DNA of 57,310 nt from Salinarimonadaceae bacterium (GTDB lineage: Bacteria; Pseudomonadota; Alphaproteobacteria; Rhizobiales; Beijerinckiaceae), in the NCBI GenBank assembly GCA_007693435.1, contig REDO01000193.1, positions 1-57,310 of the forward strand. The letters are read 5' to 3'. The notes below the pieces were generated by a model. That model did no database searches, had not been told where the DNA came from, and worked only from the letters and a program-made list of their open reading frames with translations. The translations under genes were made by a program, and so were the position numbers. Positions 27,224 to 36,461 of this stretch are shown here, piece after piece (the first letter of the stretch is position 1; every line of letters begins with the position of its first letter).

Positions 27224-30200
27224 CAGCCCGCGAAGGCGGGGCTCCCGGCCTGACGCGCCTGCGGAGAGTCGATCGACGAAGCCGGGAAAGCGACCTCGTT
27301 CGCCTCCGGGCGCGGAACCTCGGGACGCCAACCTTCGACCCTGGCGCGCGCAATGGCGAGCGAGCGCTCGTCGAGACGGGAGGCGACTTCGTCGCGCTTG
27401 CCGGCCGCGTCAGTGTCGCCCTGTTGCGCAGCGACGGCGAACCAGACGAAGGATTCTTCAAGGTCCTGCTGTGCGCCGAGACCGCGTGCGAGCAGAACCG
27501 CGAGATTGTACTGGCTATCGCGAACGCCGTGCTCGGCGGCGCGACGGAACCAGCCCAGAGCGGCGGAATAATCGGGCGCTCCGTTCACACCCTCAGCGAG
27601 CAGAACGGCGAGATTGTGCATGGCGCGCGCGTTGCCGCCCTCGGCGGCGCGCTGATACCAGAGCGACGCAAGCGAGAAATCGCGCGTTACCCCGATGCCC
27701 TTCTCGTAGTGATTTCCGATGCGAAACTGCGCAGGCACGAGGCCGTGCGCGGCGGCGCGCTCGAAGAGCTTGGCCGCGAGCGCGGGATCGCGATTCATGT
27801 CCCGCCCGTCGGCCGCGCGGGAAGCGAATTCGTAGACCGCTGAAACGTCCCCGGCCAGCACCGCCTTACGCAGATCCTCGGGCCCGGCTTCGGCTGGCAA
27901 CTCTTCGGCCGAGACCATGCTCGGATAGAGCGTGGTCGCGCGCGCGGGCATGGCCGTGGCGGCGAAGGGTTGGCTCCCGATATCCTCTCCGGACGCGGCC
28001 CGGGCGGCGGGGTGACGGCGCGGCGGCAGCGCGGGGGCGACGCCGGTATGCACGGTCTCGCCATCGATCACGGGCGCCTCGCCGAGCGGCAAGAGATCGT
28101 CCATGCCGATCACGGCGGGTTCCTGTGGAACCGCGAAGCCCGCGTCGATCGAGGCCGTGACGGTCGGGAATTCGCGCCGATCGTCTTCGCCCTCGACCGC
28201 TGCGAGGGCGGGCGCGCGCTCCGGCAGAGCAGCGGCCGGCGCCGGGTCCGGCGCCACGTCGGCGAGAACGGGGTCGGCGAATTCGCGCGGCTCGCCGGCA
28301 AGGTCGGCGTTCTCCACGCTGCTGATGACCGAGGAGCCGATCTGGAAAGCGCCGATCGCGAGCACAACGGCGGCTGCCGCCATGAGCAGCGGCCTGCGAC
28401 GGCCGGCGACAGCGGCCGCGACGGCGCTCTTGTCGGGCATTCCGGCGCGGAGCGCGCCCGCGCGGGCGTCGACGGAGGGGCCGCGGCGACCGGCGGCGGC
28501 GGCCTCGGCGGCGGCGTTCTGGGCGGCGCGGCGCGCGGCGGCGATGAAGCTCGCCTTGATCAGGGCGGGATCGCCGGCATCCGCCCCAGCCTGGGAGCGA
28601 GGACGCCCGACTCCGGGCTCGAGGGGCACGTCTCCGCCGAGCGAGCCCACGGTCGCGACCGGGCGGTCGGCTTCGTCGTGGAGTGAAACGCCAGTGGCGG
28701 CGGAGCCGATGCCGGCCCGCGACTTGGCGAGGTCGAGCAGGCCCGCAGGCGTTATTTCGGGACGGAACGAAGCGTTCGCCACAGGCGCAGACGGCCGGCG
28801 CGCGTCGGTCTTGAATTCGCTCCTGATTTCGGATTTCGCGTCCGGCCTCGCCGGGGCGGCGGAGGGCTCCGCCGGGCGCGGCTGCGCGCGACGCTTCTGC
28901 GCGTTCGCGGCGCGGGCCTGCTGCGTGGCGGGCTGCATGCGCGACTCGAGCGAGGCGAGACGTTCGACGAGCTTGTCGAGCGTGCTCTGGACGCCGCCGA
29001 CCGCCTCGACGCCGCGCGCCTGCGCCTGAGATTGCAGTTCCTTGATCTCGGAGAGCGAGCGCGAGAGTTCGTCGATATCGGCGTTCGCGGCGGTTTCCGC
29101 GAAGGATGAGCGGGACAGCGTGCCGAAGCTGTCGGCGACGGCCGAACGGGCGGCGCTGGCGACGGCCTCGACGCTCGCGTCGCGCTCACTTTCGAGCTTG
29201 CGCGCGATGGCGTCGATCTGGGATTCAAGCGCATCGACGGTTTCCGCGCCCGCGTTGGGTCGATCGGCGGCGTCGAGCCGGGTGGCGAGTTGCGCCAGCA
29301 TGTCCTCGAGGGTGCGCACGCCCCCGCGCACGTCGATGGCGCGGACGTTTTCGTCGAGCCGGTCGATACGCTCGATCAGTGCGCCGAGCTCCGGCGAGCG
29401 GCTCGCGGGAACGCTGGCGAGCGCGGTTTCGAGGCCGGCGCGCATTTCGTCGAAGGCCTGCCCGAAATCCGGGCGCGCCTCGGCGCGGATGTCTTCGAGC
29501 TTCTCCGCGAGCCTCGCGATCTGCTCGGTCACCGGGGCGAGGTCGACTTTGGAGCGCTCGTGCGCCAGCTGGTCGATGCGCGCCTTCAATGCGCCGAACT
29601 CCGTCGGCAGGGCGGACTTGACGTCGGCCAGGCCCGTCACGAGGCCGCGCCGCAGCTGCGTCAGTTCCCTGCCGAGATCATGCCCGGGACGCTCCTGAGC
29701 CAACCGGTCGATGCTCGCCTTGAGCGCGTTGATTTCGGCCGGCGCGGCGGAACGGATGTCGGAGAGGGTCGCCTCGACGCTGCGTCGCAATTCGCCGAGT
29801 TCGCGGCCGAGATCCGGCTGGCTGTCCGCGATAGCTTCGATACTGTCTCCCAGCGCGGCGACGCGCTCCGAAAGGGCCTCGATATCTGCGGCTTTCGCGC
29901 CGTCGCGCAGATCGACGAGTCCTGCCGCCATGGCGGCGAGCTCGCGAGACAAAAGCTCGGTCTCACGCTTGCCGGCGGAAGCCGCCAGGGAATCCAGCCT
30001 ATCGACGATCGATCCATATTGCTTTTCGAGGGCGGAAAAGTCGGGGCCCTCGGCGTCGTCCGGGGCCTTCTTGATCGCTCCGCGGATTTCTTCGACCGCG
30101 CTGCGCAGTCCGGCGAAATCGACCGGCGTGACCTGATTTCGGGCGAGATGACCTACCCGATGCGACAGATCGCGGATGTTCTCCTGCAGATCGGCGAGGC

Positions 30201-31464
30201 GCTGCGGGTCCGCGAGCTTCGACAGGGAATCGCGAACGGTTTCCAGTTCACGCCCGAGCGCCGTGGCGAGCCTCTGATCGGAAGAGGCGAATTCCTCGAC
30301 GCGCGCGCTGAGCGCACGGAATTCCCGGCCGGCTTCGCCGTAGGCGCCGCTGGCGGCCTCGGCCGCGATCCGGTCAATCTCGGCCTGCACCCTTTCGATC
30401 AGCCCGTTGATGCGCGCGAGATCCGTCTCACGGCCTGCCTTCGCGGCGGCGACGGCCTCGCGGGACAACTCCTTCAAATCGATTTCAAGCGCGGCGATAT
30501 CGTCGCGGGTCGCGAGCGTCGCAACCCGATCGGCCAGATCGCCGACGCCACGCCGAAGCTGCGAGGCTGCGCCAGCCGTTTCCGCGCGGTTGGGCCGGAT
30601 CGTCTCCAGCTGGCTCGCGAGCCGGGCGATGTCGGAGCGCAGCGCGTCCAGCCTGTCGCCGGACGCGGCTTTCGCCGCCGGCTCTTCGCGGCCGGCCTCG
30701 GCGTTCGATTGTCCCAGCTTGCCCGAGATCGACGCAATGCGCTGTTCGAAGCCGCGCAGGGCGCTTTCGACTTGCGCGGCCTGCGATGTAGCCGCGGGAC
30801 GGCGCTCGTCAGGGTCCGAGAACCGCGCAAGCTGGCCTTCGATCTTGCCCATGGCCTCCATCGCGGCGCCGACGGACGGATTTCGCCCCTCGACGACCTT
30901 GCGTTCGATGTCGTCGAGGCGCTTCGTCATCAGGGCCAGCGCCTCGCCGAGCACGTTGGCGGTGCGATCCTGGCGCTCCAGCGCCATGCGCGTTCCCTCG
31001 GAGAGAAGGCGCGTGCTTTCGCTCATGCGGTCTTCGGCCCGCTCGATCCAGCGGGCGACGGAGTCGAGCGCGTCTGCGGTTCGCGTCGCGCTTTCGCGCG
31101 CCTTGCGTTCGGCCTCGGCGCCGACGGCGGCGACGATGGCGTCGACGCCGCGAACAGGAGCGTCATGGCCGCGTTGCTGCGCTTGCGCCTGCGCGTTACG
31201 CCCCCGCGTCACCCGGGCGATCCGGGATGCGACGGCGTCGAGATCGTCATAGCCATGCGCCTGCGGCTGCGCGGGCGCGGGGCGGCGACGAACGGTCGGC
31301 GGATTTTCGGCGAAAGCGCGGGCGGCGCGGTCGGAAATGGTGGCGTGGAGCCAGTCGTCGAGGCTGACCCCGGCGCGACGGGCGGCCTCGCGGGCGGCGT
31401 CTCGCGTATCGGGATCCAGCCCGTCGAGGTACCAGGGGACGTTTCCGTGGACGTTCTGTCGCAT
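27223..31464 (-). CDS. PodJ-like polarity factor with coiled coils and Sel1 repeats
   Basis: A 1413-residue protein with the layout of PodJ-type polar localisation factors. Residues 1-50 form a conserved N-terminal block (NVPWYLDGLDPDTRDAA) followed by a basic Pro-rich stretch. Residues about 80-880 are nearly continuous coiled coil with Glu/Ala/Arg/Leu heptads. Next come a disordered segment, one membrane helix (about 1021-1045), a periplasmic acidic/proline linker, and four or five Sel1-type repeats (about 1205-1365; AAKLFERAAAHGLVPAQFRIGNHYEKGIGV is one). I chose the ATG at 31464, since upstream sequence looks non-coding. In relatives PodJ organises pili, flagella and division at one pole. 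No peptidoglycan-binding domain follows the repeats. Confidence 0.78.
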   Translation of the reverse strand: MRQNVHGNVPWYLDGLDPDTRDAAREAARRAGVSLDDWLHATISDRAARAFAENPPTVRRRPAPAQPQAHGYDDLDAVASRIARVTRGRNAQAQAQQRGHDAPVRGVDAIVAAVGAEAERKARESATRTADALDSVARWIERAEDRMSESTRLLSEGTRMALERQDRTANVLGEALALMTKRLDDIERKVVEGRNPSVGAAMEAMGKIEGQLARFSDPDERRPAATSQAAQVESALRGFEQRIASISGKLGQSNAEAGREEPAAKAASGDRLDALRSDIARLASQLETIRPNRAETAGAASQLRRGVGDLADRVATLATRDDIAALEIDLKELSREAVAAAKAGRETDLARINGLIERVQAEIDRIAAEAASGAYGEAGREFRALSARVEEFASSDQRLATALGRELETVRDSLSKLADPQRLADLQENIRDLSHRVGHLARNQVTPVDFAGLRSAVEEIRGAIKKAPDDAEGPDFSALEKQYGSIVDRLDSLAASAGKRETELLSRELAAMAAGLVDLRDGAKAADIEALSERVAALGDSIEAIADSQPDLGRELGELRRSVEATLSDIRSAAPAEINALKASIDRLAQERPGHDLGRELTQLRRGLVTGLADVKSALPTEFGALKARIDQLAHERSKVDLAPVTEQIARLAEKLEDIRAEARPDFGQAFDEMRAGLETALASVPASRSPELGALIERIDRLDENVRAIDVRGGVRTLEDMLAQLATRLDAADRPNAGAETVDALESQIDAIARKLESERDASVEAVASAARSAVADSFGTLSRSSFAETAANADIDELSRSLSEIKELQSQAQARGVEAVGGVQSTLDKLVERLASLESRMQPATQQARAANAQKRRAQPRPAEPSAAPARPDAKSEIRSEFKTDARRPSAPVANASFRPEITPAGLLDLAKSRAGIGSAATGVSLHDEADRPVATVGSLGGDVPLEPGVGRPRSQAGADAGDPALIKASFIAAARRAAQNAAAEAAAAGRRGPSVDARAGALRAGMPDKSAVAAAVAGRRRPLLMAAAAVVLAIGAFQIGSSVISSVENADLAGEPREFADPVLADVAPDPAPAAALPERAPALAAVEGEDDRREFPTVTASIDAGFAVPQEPAVIGMDDLLPLGEAPVIDGETVHTGVAPALPPRRHPAARAASGEDIGSQPFAATAMPARATTLYPSMVSAEELPAEAGPEDLRKAVLAGDVSAVYEFASRAADGRDMNRDPALAAKLFERAAAHGLVPAQFRIGNHYEKGIGVTRDFSLASLWYQRAAEGGNARAMHNLAVLLAEGVNGAPDYSAALGWFRRAAEHGVRDSQYNLAVLLARGLGAQQDLEESFVWFAVAAQQGDTDAAGKRDEVASRLDERSLAIARARVEGWRPEVPRPEANEVAFPASSIDSPQARQAGSPAFAG

Positions 31465-31805
31465 CGCCGCGCCTCGGCTCACAGAGGGGCGTGCCTCTCG
31501 CGCCGCCGACGCCGCCCCTGCGCGCCGACCTGCCGGACGCCCCTTCCACTTCCCTGCGGAATCATGAAACCGGCGTCTTACCCCCAACTCTTTCGCGTTA
31601 GGGTAAACAGCGGGTTAATAGATCACTGATAGATTGTTAAAATCCGTCGATCACGGCGCAGGGGCGAACAGCCATAAGCCTTTTGCGGCAGGGATTGTCG
31701 ATACAACCTCGCGCCCGGCGCGCAACAGCGTCCGACCGAAAGTTGCAGCGAGGTTAATTTCCGGTCGGGTCGCGCAGGCCGGCGGAGCGCCGCGACGGGC
31801 CTTCG
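31465..31805. other. Intergenic region, promoter of the PodJ-like gene
   Basis: 341 bases without a gene, between the PodJ-like start and the end of the L,D-transpeptidase gene. The left half (31465-31590) is GC-rich. The middle (about 31595-31690) is AT-richer and holds the short direct repeat annotated separately; the leftward PodJ promoter most likely lies here. No open reading frame with family similarity, no RNA gene and no clear terminator is seen. Confidence 0.5.
31618..31634. repeat. Direct repeat ATAGAT with 11-base period
   Basis: ATAGAT occurs at 31618-31623 and 31629-31634, one helical turn apart, in the AT-richest part of the PodJ promoter region and flanked by TTAA at 31615-31618 and 31637-31640. 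Two half-sites on one DNA face suit a regulator binding site, but short repeats like this also arise by chance. Confidence 0.25.
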
Positions 31806-33128
31806 TCAGCGAAAGGACGTGTAGCCGACGGCCTGATCCGGCGCGATCGGGTAAGCGCCCGGCATGAGATCGACGCGGCGGTCGGAACCGGCGTCGCCAC
31901 GGCGCGGTGGCCGCGGCTGGGACGTCTCGGCGGCGGCCGGCGTGGGGCTCGTTTCGGAGCGCGATGAGCCGCCGAAGAGATTCAGCGAAAACAGATCCCC
32001 GAAGAGGCGCTGATGCAGAGGCCTTTCCTCGGAAGCGCTGGCGCGCGCCACGCTCGTCACGCCCGGCGAAGCGGCAGGCTGCTGGCCGGCGGCCGGAGCG
32101 GACACGGGCGCCGGCGCAGCGGCGACGGCGGTTTCCGTCGGACGACCGCTCGAATCGACCGGGATCTCGCGGCGGCCCGCGACGATCGCGTCGGGGCGGC
32201 TGACCATGCCGAGGCGACGGGCGCGGCTGGAGACCTGATTCGGGTTCTCCGCGTTGCCCAGCGCGACGGCGTATTGGCGGAACGTCTCATGGCTGCCGCC
32301 GTCGTCATAGACGATGCGCACGGCCGGCGCGCCCTTCTTGACGAGCTCCGCGATGCGGATCTCGTCCTGCGCGTTCTTGGCGCGCACCGCCGCGGCGAGC
32401 TGCTGATCGACCGGCGAGCAGTTCTGGGAGTTGAAAGCATAGCGACGGCCGCAAACCTCGTAGCTCGGCTCCGTGCGCGCGATCTCGAAATGGTCGTAGC
32501 CTTCCTTGAGATTACGCCAGAAGGCGATGTTCTCGTCGTAGCGGACCTTCGCGAGATTCTCCGGCGTCATGCGGAAGGGATAAGCCTGCACCTGGAAGCC
32601 CCGCTGGCCGCCTGCGAAGGCCTCGCGGGCGATGGCGTAGACCTCGGCGATGGCCTCGTCGGTCATGGCGTAGCAGCCCGCCGAGGAGCAGGATCCGTGA
32701 ACCATCAGATGCGATCCCGTGCGGCCGTGCTGACGGTCGAACTGATTGGGATAACCCATATTGAAAGAGAGGTAATAGGCGGAGTTCGGATTCATCAGGT
32801 CGGGCGTGACCGTGTAGAAACCCTCCGGCGCCTGACGGTCGCCCTCGCGCCGCTTGGGCCCGAGCTGGCCGGACCAGCGGCAGATCGGGTAGGTCTTGAG
32901 CATGGCGTACCGGCCGTCGCGACCCTTTTTCCAGACTTCGAGCTCGGCTTCCTTCTTGAAGATACGCACGAGAATCGGATCGGACGGCGACATGCCGTTG
33001 CGCTCCATGAGAGCAAGCGTCTGCGGCGGAATCGGCTGGAGATGGCGGTTGGACGAAGCGAGATTCTGTCCGTCGCAAGCTGCAAGCGCGAAGGCCAATC
33101 CGGCGGCCAGAAGAAAACGCTTCACCAT
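31806..33128 (-). CDS. L,D-transpeptidase (YkuD family) lipoprotein
   Basis: A 440-residue envelope protein. A lipobox, LAAC with Cys18, marks it as a lipoprotein. The YkuD catalytic domain spans about residues 50-200; His144 and Cys152 in HGSCSSAGCYAM are the catalytic histidine and nucleophile. The C-terminal half is long, polar and Pro/Ala-rich, ending with basic and Pro-rich stretches. It is of the murein L,D-transpeptidase type that makes 3-3 peptidoglycan crosslinks or anchors proteins. It is transcribed leftwards, 43 bases after a tandem repeat region that separates it from accA. Confidence 0.87.
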   Translation of the reverse strand: MVKRFLLAAGLAFALAACDGQNLASSNRHLQPIPPQTLALMERNGMSPSDPILVRIFKKEAELEVWKKGRDGRYAMLKTYPICRWSGQLGPKRREGDRQAPEGFYTVTPDLMNPNSAYYLSFNMGYPNQFDRQHGRTGSHLMVHGSCSSAGCYAMTDEAIAEVYAIAREAFAGGQRGFQVQAYPFRMTPENLAKVRYDENIAFWRNLKEGYDHFEIARTEPSYEVCGRRYAFNSQNCSPVDQQLAAAVRAKNAQDEIRIAELVKKGAPAVRIVYDDGGSHETFRQYAVALGNAENPNQVSSRARRLGMVSRPDAIVAGRREIPVDSSGRPTETAVAAAPAPVSAPAAGQQPAASPGVTSVARASASEERPLHQRLFGDLFSLNLFGGSSRSETSPTPAAAETSQPRPPRRGDAGSDRRVDLMPGAYPIAPDQAVGYTSFR

Positions 33129-33221
33129 TGGGACTCCGCTCGTCTTAAGGGCGTCGATGTTTCGGAACTGGAAACGCCGGACACGATTACGCTCACTCTA
33201 CCCCATCTCGATACGATCGTT

Positions 33222-33242
33222 AGCCTTACCGAAGCCTTACCG
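33222..33242. repeat. Tandem repeat AGCCTTACCG x2, 11-base period
   Basis: AGCCTTACCG is repeated at 33222-33231 and 33233-33242, one base apart, about 100 bases before the L,D-transpeptidase start. On its coding strand each copy reads CGGTAAGGCT. The one-turn spacing suggests paired binding sites for a regulator; the protein is unknown. Confidence 0.35.
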
Positions 33243-33287
33243 CAAGGGGCGGCGACCTGTGGAGTTGGTCAACAACGCGTTAACGGC

Positions 33288-34244
33288 TCATAGATTCCGG
33301 CCGATTGCGAGAAACTTGTCGGCCCGTTTCGCCCTGATCTCGTCGCGGGAAAAACCGGCCAGATCGGCCAGAGCGGCGTGGAGCGCGTCGCCGGCGGCGC
33401 TGATCGCGGCCTGCGGGTCGCGATGCGCGCCTCCTACGGGCTCCGTGACGATCTGGTCGATCACGCCCATCTTGAGGAGGTCCTGCGCCGTGATTTTCAT
33501 GTTGGTGGCGGCGTCCTGCGCGCGCGCAGGATCGCGCCAGAGGATGGAGGCCGCTCCCTCGGGCGAGATCACGCTGTAGATCGCGTGCTCCATCATCAGC
33601 ACCTTGCTGGCGGTGGCGATGGCGATGGCGCCGCCCGAGCCGCCCTCCCCGATGACGATCGAGACGTTTGGCGACCGCAATGCGAGGCAGGCCTCGGTTG
33701 AACGGGCGATCGCTTCGGCCTGGCCGCGCTCCTCGGCTTCGATGCCGGGATAGGCGCCGGCCGTGTCGACGAAGGTAAGGACCGGAATGTCGAACCGGTC
33801 GGCGAGCTCCATGAGGCGCGCGGCCTTGCGATAGCCTTCCGGGCGGGCCATGCCGAAATTGTGCCGGATGCGCGCCTGGGTGTTCGAGCCCTTCTCCTGA
33901 CCGATCACGCAGACGGGCTCACCGCGGAAGCGCCCGAAACCGCCGACGATAGCCTCGTCTTCACCGAAGGAGCGGTCGCCGGCGAGCGGCGTGAAATCGG
34001 AAATCAACTGCTCGCAGAAGGTGAGAAAATGCGGGCGCTGCGGGTGACGGGCGACCTGGGTCTTCTGCCAGGGAGTCAGCGCGGCGTAGATTTCGATCAG
34101 CGCCTGCGAGGCTTTTTCCTCGAGCCTCGCGATGTCGTCGGAGATCGCGACCGCGTCGCTCGCCTCGCCCATCCGCCGCAATTCCTCGAGCTTGGCCTCG
34201 AGCTCGGCGACGGGCTTTTCGAAATCGAGATAGGTGCGCATCAT
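33288..34244 (-). CDS. accA: Acetyl-CoA carboxylase carboxyltransferase subunit alpha
   Basis: A 318-residue AccA, which with AccD moves the carboxyl group from biotin to acetyl-CoA in the first step of fatty-acid synthesis. Standard length, N-terminal helix (LDFEKPVAELEAKLEELR), the FGMARPEGYRKAARLMELADRF block, TFVDTAGAYPGIEAEERGQAEAIA and the VIGEGGSGGAIAI oxyanion-type glycine motif are all present. It diverges from comF. accD is elsewhere. Confidence 0.97.
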   Translation of the reverse strand: MMRTYLDFEKPVAELEAKLEELRRMGEASDAVAISDDIARLEEKASQALIEIYAALTPWQKTQVARHPQRPHFLTFCEQLISDFTPLAGDRSFGEDEAIVGGFGRFRGEPVCVIGQEKGSNTQARIRHNFGMARPEGYRKAARLMELADRFDIPVLTFVDTAGAYPGIEAEERGQAEAIARSTEACLALRSPNVSIVIGEGGSGGAIAIATASKVLMMEHAIYSVISPEGAASILWRDPARAQDAATNMKITAQDLLKMGVIDQIVTEPVGGAHRDPQAAISAAGDALHAALADLAGFSRDEIRAKRADKFLAIGRNL

Positions 34245-34439
34245 GTCCGGCGATCATGGATGAGCGACGCCGCCCTCCAACACAGAGTGCAGCGCACGCG
34301 GCGGCGGACACTGGCCCCAATCACATTCGCGAGTCAAGGCTTGGCCTTCCCGCACGACCGGCGCCGGCGCGCATCGACGGCGCGACCGACGGCGCCATCC
34401 GGGATTGCTTTTTCACGCGTCGGAGCGCTAGCGTCGCGC

Positions 34440-35225
34440 ATGGAGGACGCCGACACCCTCTCTCTCCTGAGACGTTTCGACCTCGCCGCGCGCGCTGCGG
34501 CGACGGCTGCCTACGGGCGCTTTCTCACGTTGCTCTATCCGCCTTCCTGCATCGCCTGCGGCGCGGCGACGGATCGAGCGCACGCCCTGTGCGCCAAGTG
34601 CTGGAGCGAGATCGCCTTCATCGAGCGCCCCTTCTGCGAGCGGCTGGGGACGCCCTTCGCAATCGATATCGGCGGACCGCTTCTCTCGCCTTCCGCGATC
34701 GCGGACCCGCCCGTCTTTGCGCGAGCCCGCGCCGTCGCCGCCTATGACGGCGCGGCGCGGCTTCTGACGCACCGCCTCAAATACAATGACCGGGCCGAAC
34801 TCGCCGAGGCGATGGGACGGATGATGGCCCGCGCCGGGTCGGAGCTTCTGGCCGAGGCCGATCTGGTCGTCCCGGTGCCGCTGCATCGCTGGCGACTGTG
34901 GCGCCGGCGCTTCAATCAGGCGGCGGCGCTGGCCCTCGTCGTCTCGCGCGTCTCGGGCAAACCCTGCGACATGGAGGCTCTGGCGCGCGTGAAGCGCACC
35001 CGCAGCCAGGTGGGTCTGACGCGCACGCAGCGCCGCGACAACCTGCAAGGCGCGTTCAAGGTCCCCCAGTCCGCGCGGCCGGGCCTCGAAGGACGCCGCA
35101 TCGTGGTGATCGACGACGTGTTGACCACGGGCTCGACCGCCAACGCCGTGTCGCGCGCCTTGCTGCGCGGCGGTGCGAAGAGCGTCGACGTGCTTTGCTT
35201 CGCACGGGTCGTGACTGCGGCGTGA
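34440..35225 (+). CDS. ComF-family phosphoribosyltransferase-like protein
   Basis: A 261-residue ComF-type protein. The N-terminal four-cysteine zinc module (CIACGAATDRAHALCAKCW) is followed by a phosphoribosyltransferase fold with the DDVLTTGSTANAVSRALLRGG binding loop. ComF is needed for DNA uptake in some Gram-negative bacteria, where it is thought to act at the cytoplasmic end, but many bacteria carry it without known competence. The ATG at 34440 is the natural start; an upstream open frame runs antisense to accA. Next is grxC. Confidence 0.85.
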   Translation: MEDADTLSLLRRFDLAARAAATAAYGRFLTLLYPPSCIACGAATDRAHALCAKCWSEIAFIERPFCERLGTPFAIDIGGPLLSPSAIADPPVFARARAVAAYDGAARLLTHRLKYNDRAELAEAMGRMMARAGSELLAEADLVVPVPLHRWRLWRRRFNQAAALALVVSRVSGKPCDMEALARVKRTRSQVGLTRTQRRDNLQGAFKVPQSARPGLEGRRIVVIDDVLTTGSTANAVSRALLRGGAKSVDVLCFARVVTAA

Positions 35226-35276
35226 AGGCGGGCGTATAGTGGCGGCGAAGCGCAATCCGCCGAGCGAGCACCCTCA

Positions 35277-35558
35277 ATGTCACCCTCCCGGTCTCCAGTC
35301 ATCATCTATACGCGCAGCTGGTGCGGCTACTGCGCCGCGGCCAAGTCGCTCCTGTCCGGCAAGGGCGTCGCTTTCGAGGAGATCGACATCGAGGCGGTTT
35401 CCGGCGCCCGCGCGCAGATGATCAAGCGCGCAGGCGGGCGCACGAGCGTGCCGCAGATCTTCGTGGGCGACACGCATCTCGGGGGCTTCGACGACGTTTC
35501 GGCGCTCGAGCGTCGCGGCGGCCTCGATAAACTGCTCGCAGGGGAGCGCACGCCATGA
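35277..35558 (+). CDS. grxC: Glutaredoxin 3
   Basis: A 93-residue dithiol glutaredoxin with the CGYC active site (WCGYCAAAKSLL), the TSVPQIFV cis-proline loop and the GGFDD motif that binds glutathione. It reduces disulfides and mixed glutathione disulfides in the cytoplasm. The stop overlaps the start of the next gene by four bases (ATGA), so the two are probably translationally coupled. Confidence 0.92.
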   Translation: MSPSRSPVIIYTRSWCGYCAAAKSLLSGKGVAFEEIDIEAVSGARAQMIKRAGGRTSVPQIFVGDTHLGGFDDVSALERRGGLDKLLAGERTP

Positions 35559-36379
35559 CGCGATTGAAGGTCGCCTGTATCCAGATGCGCTCGGGGCGCG
35601 ATCCGGCTCGGAATCGCGACGATGCGGTCCGCCTCGTCGAGGAGGCGGCGGCCGTCGGCGCGCGCTATATCCAGACGCCGGAGATGACGAGCCTCGTCGA
35701 GCGCGATCGCGCCAGGATTTTCGCGCATATCGACCAGCAGGGGGAGGATGGGACGCTCTCCGCCCTGCGCGACGTCGCCCGGGCGCGCCGCGTCGTCGTG
35801 CATATCGGCTCGCTCCCGGTCCGCGACGGCGAGAAGATCGCCAACCGCGCCTTCGTCATCGACGAGGACGGCGAGATCCGCGCCATCTACGACAAGATTC
35901 ATCTCTTCGACGTCGATCTGCCCAACGGCGAAACGTGGCGCGAGAGCGCGACCTACTCGGCCGGCTCGAAGGCGGTCATCGCGCATACCGCCATCGGCGC
36001 CGTCGGCCTCGCGATCTGCTACGACATCCGCTTTCCGCAGCTGTATCGCGCCTACGGGCAGGCCGGCGCGCAGATCATCGGCGCGCCCGCCTGCTTCACG
36101 AACCAGACCGGCGAGGCGCACTGGGTCGTCCTCAATCGGGCGCGCGCGATCGAGACCGGCTCCTTCATGATTTCCGCCGCGCAAGGCGGCACGCACGAGG
36201 ATGGTCGCGAGACCTTCGGGCATTCGATCATCGTCAGCCCCTGGGGCCACGTGCTCGCGGAAGGCGGGACGGAGCCCGGCGTTTTCGGAGCGGAGATCGA
36301 CCTCGCGGAGGTCGATGCGGCGCGCACGCGCCTCCCCACCCTGCGCCATGACCGTGAATTCGCATTGCGCGAGGCGTGA
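35555..36379 (+). CDS. Carbon-nitrogen hydrolase (nitrilase superfamily)
   Basis: A 274-residue nitrilase-superfamily amidase. The Glu-Lys-Cys catalytic triad is visible: Glu in IQTPEMTS, Lys in YDKIHLFD and Cys in GLAICYDIRFPQLYR. This NIT1/NIT2-like type includes deaminated-glutathione amidase and omega-amidase. Its overlap with grxC fits glutathione repair, since YbeM/Nit1 hydrolyses deaminated glutathione, but this assignment is inference from family and neighbourhood. Confidence 0.85.
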   Translation: MTRLKVACIQMRSGRDPARNRDDAVRLVEEAAAVGARYIQTPEMTSLVERDRARIFAHIDQQGEDGTLSALRDVARARRVVVHIGSLPVRDGEKIANRAFVIDEDGEIRAIYDKIHLFDVDLPNGETWRESATYSAGSKAVIAHTAIGAVGLAICYDIRFPQLYRAYGQAGAQIIGAPACFTNQTGEAHWVVLNRARAIETGSFMISAAQGGTHEDGRETFGHSIIVSPWGHVLAEGGTEPGVFGAEIDLAEVDAARTRLPTLRHDREFALREA

Positions 36380-36461
36380 GCGGCGGTTCCGAAAAGCCTT
36401 GCCGAAAGGGCCCGACGCGGCCATCTACGTTGTGTTACGTGTGGTTAGCCGCGACAGGGCC

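Noticed and set aside
29290-31629. 779-codon open frame antisense to the PodJ-like gene
   Set aside because: It mirrors a high-GC coding strand, has no recognisable domain, and the PodJ/Sel1 frame opposite has clear homology and membrane topology.
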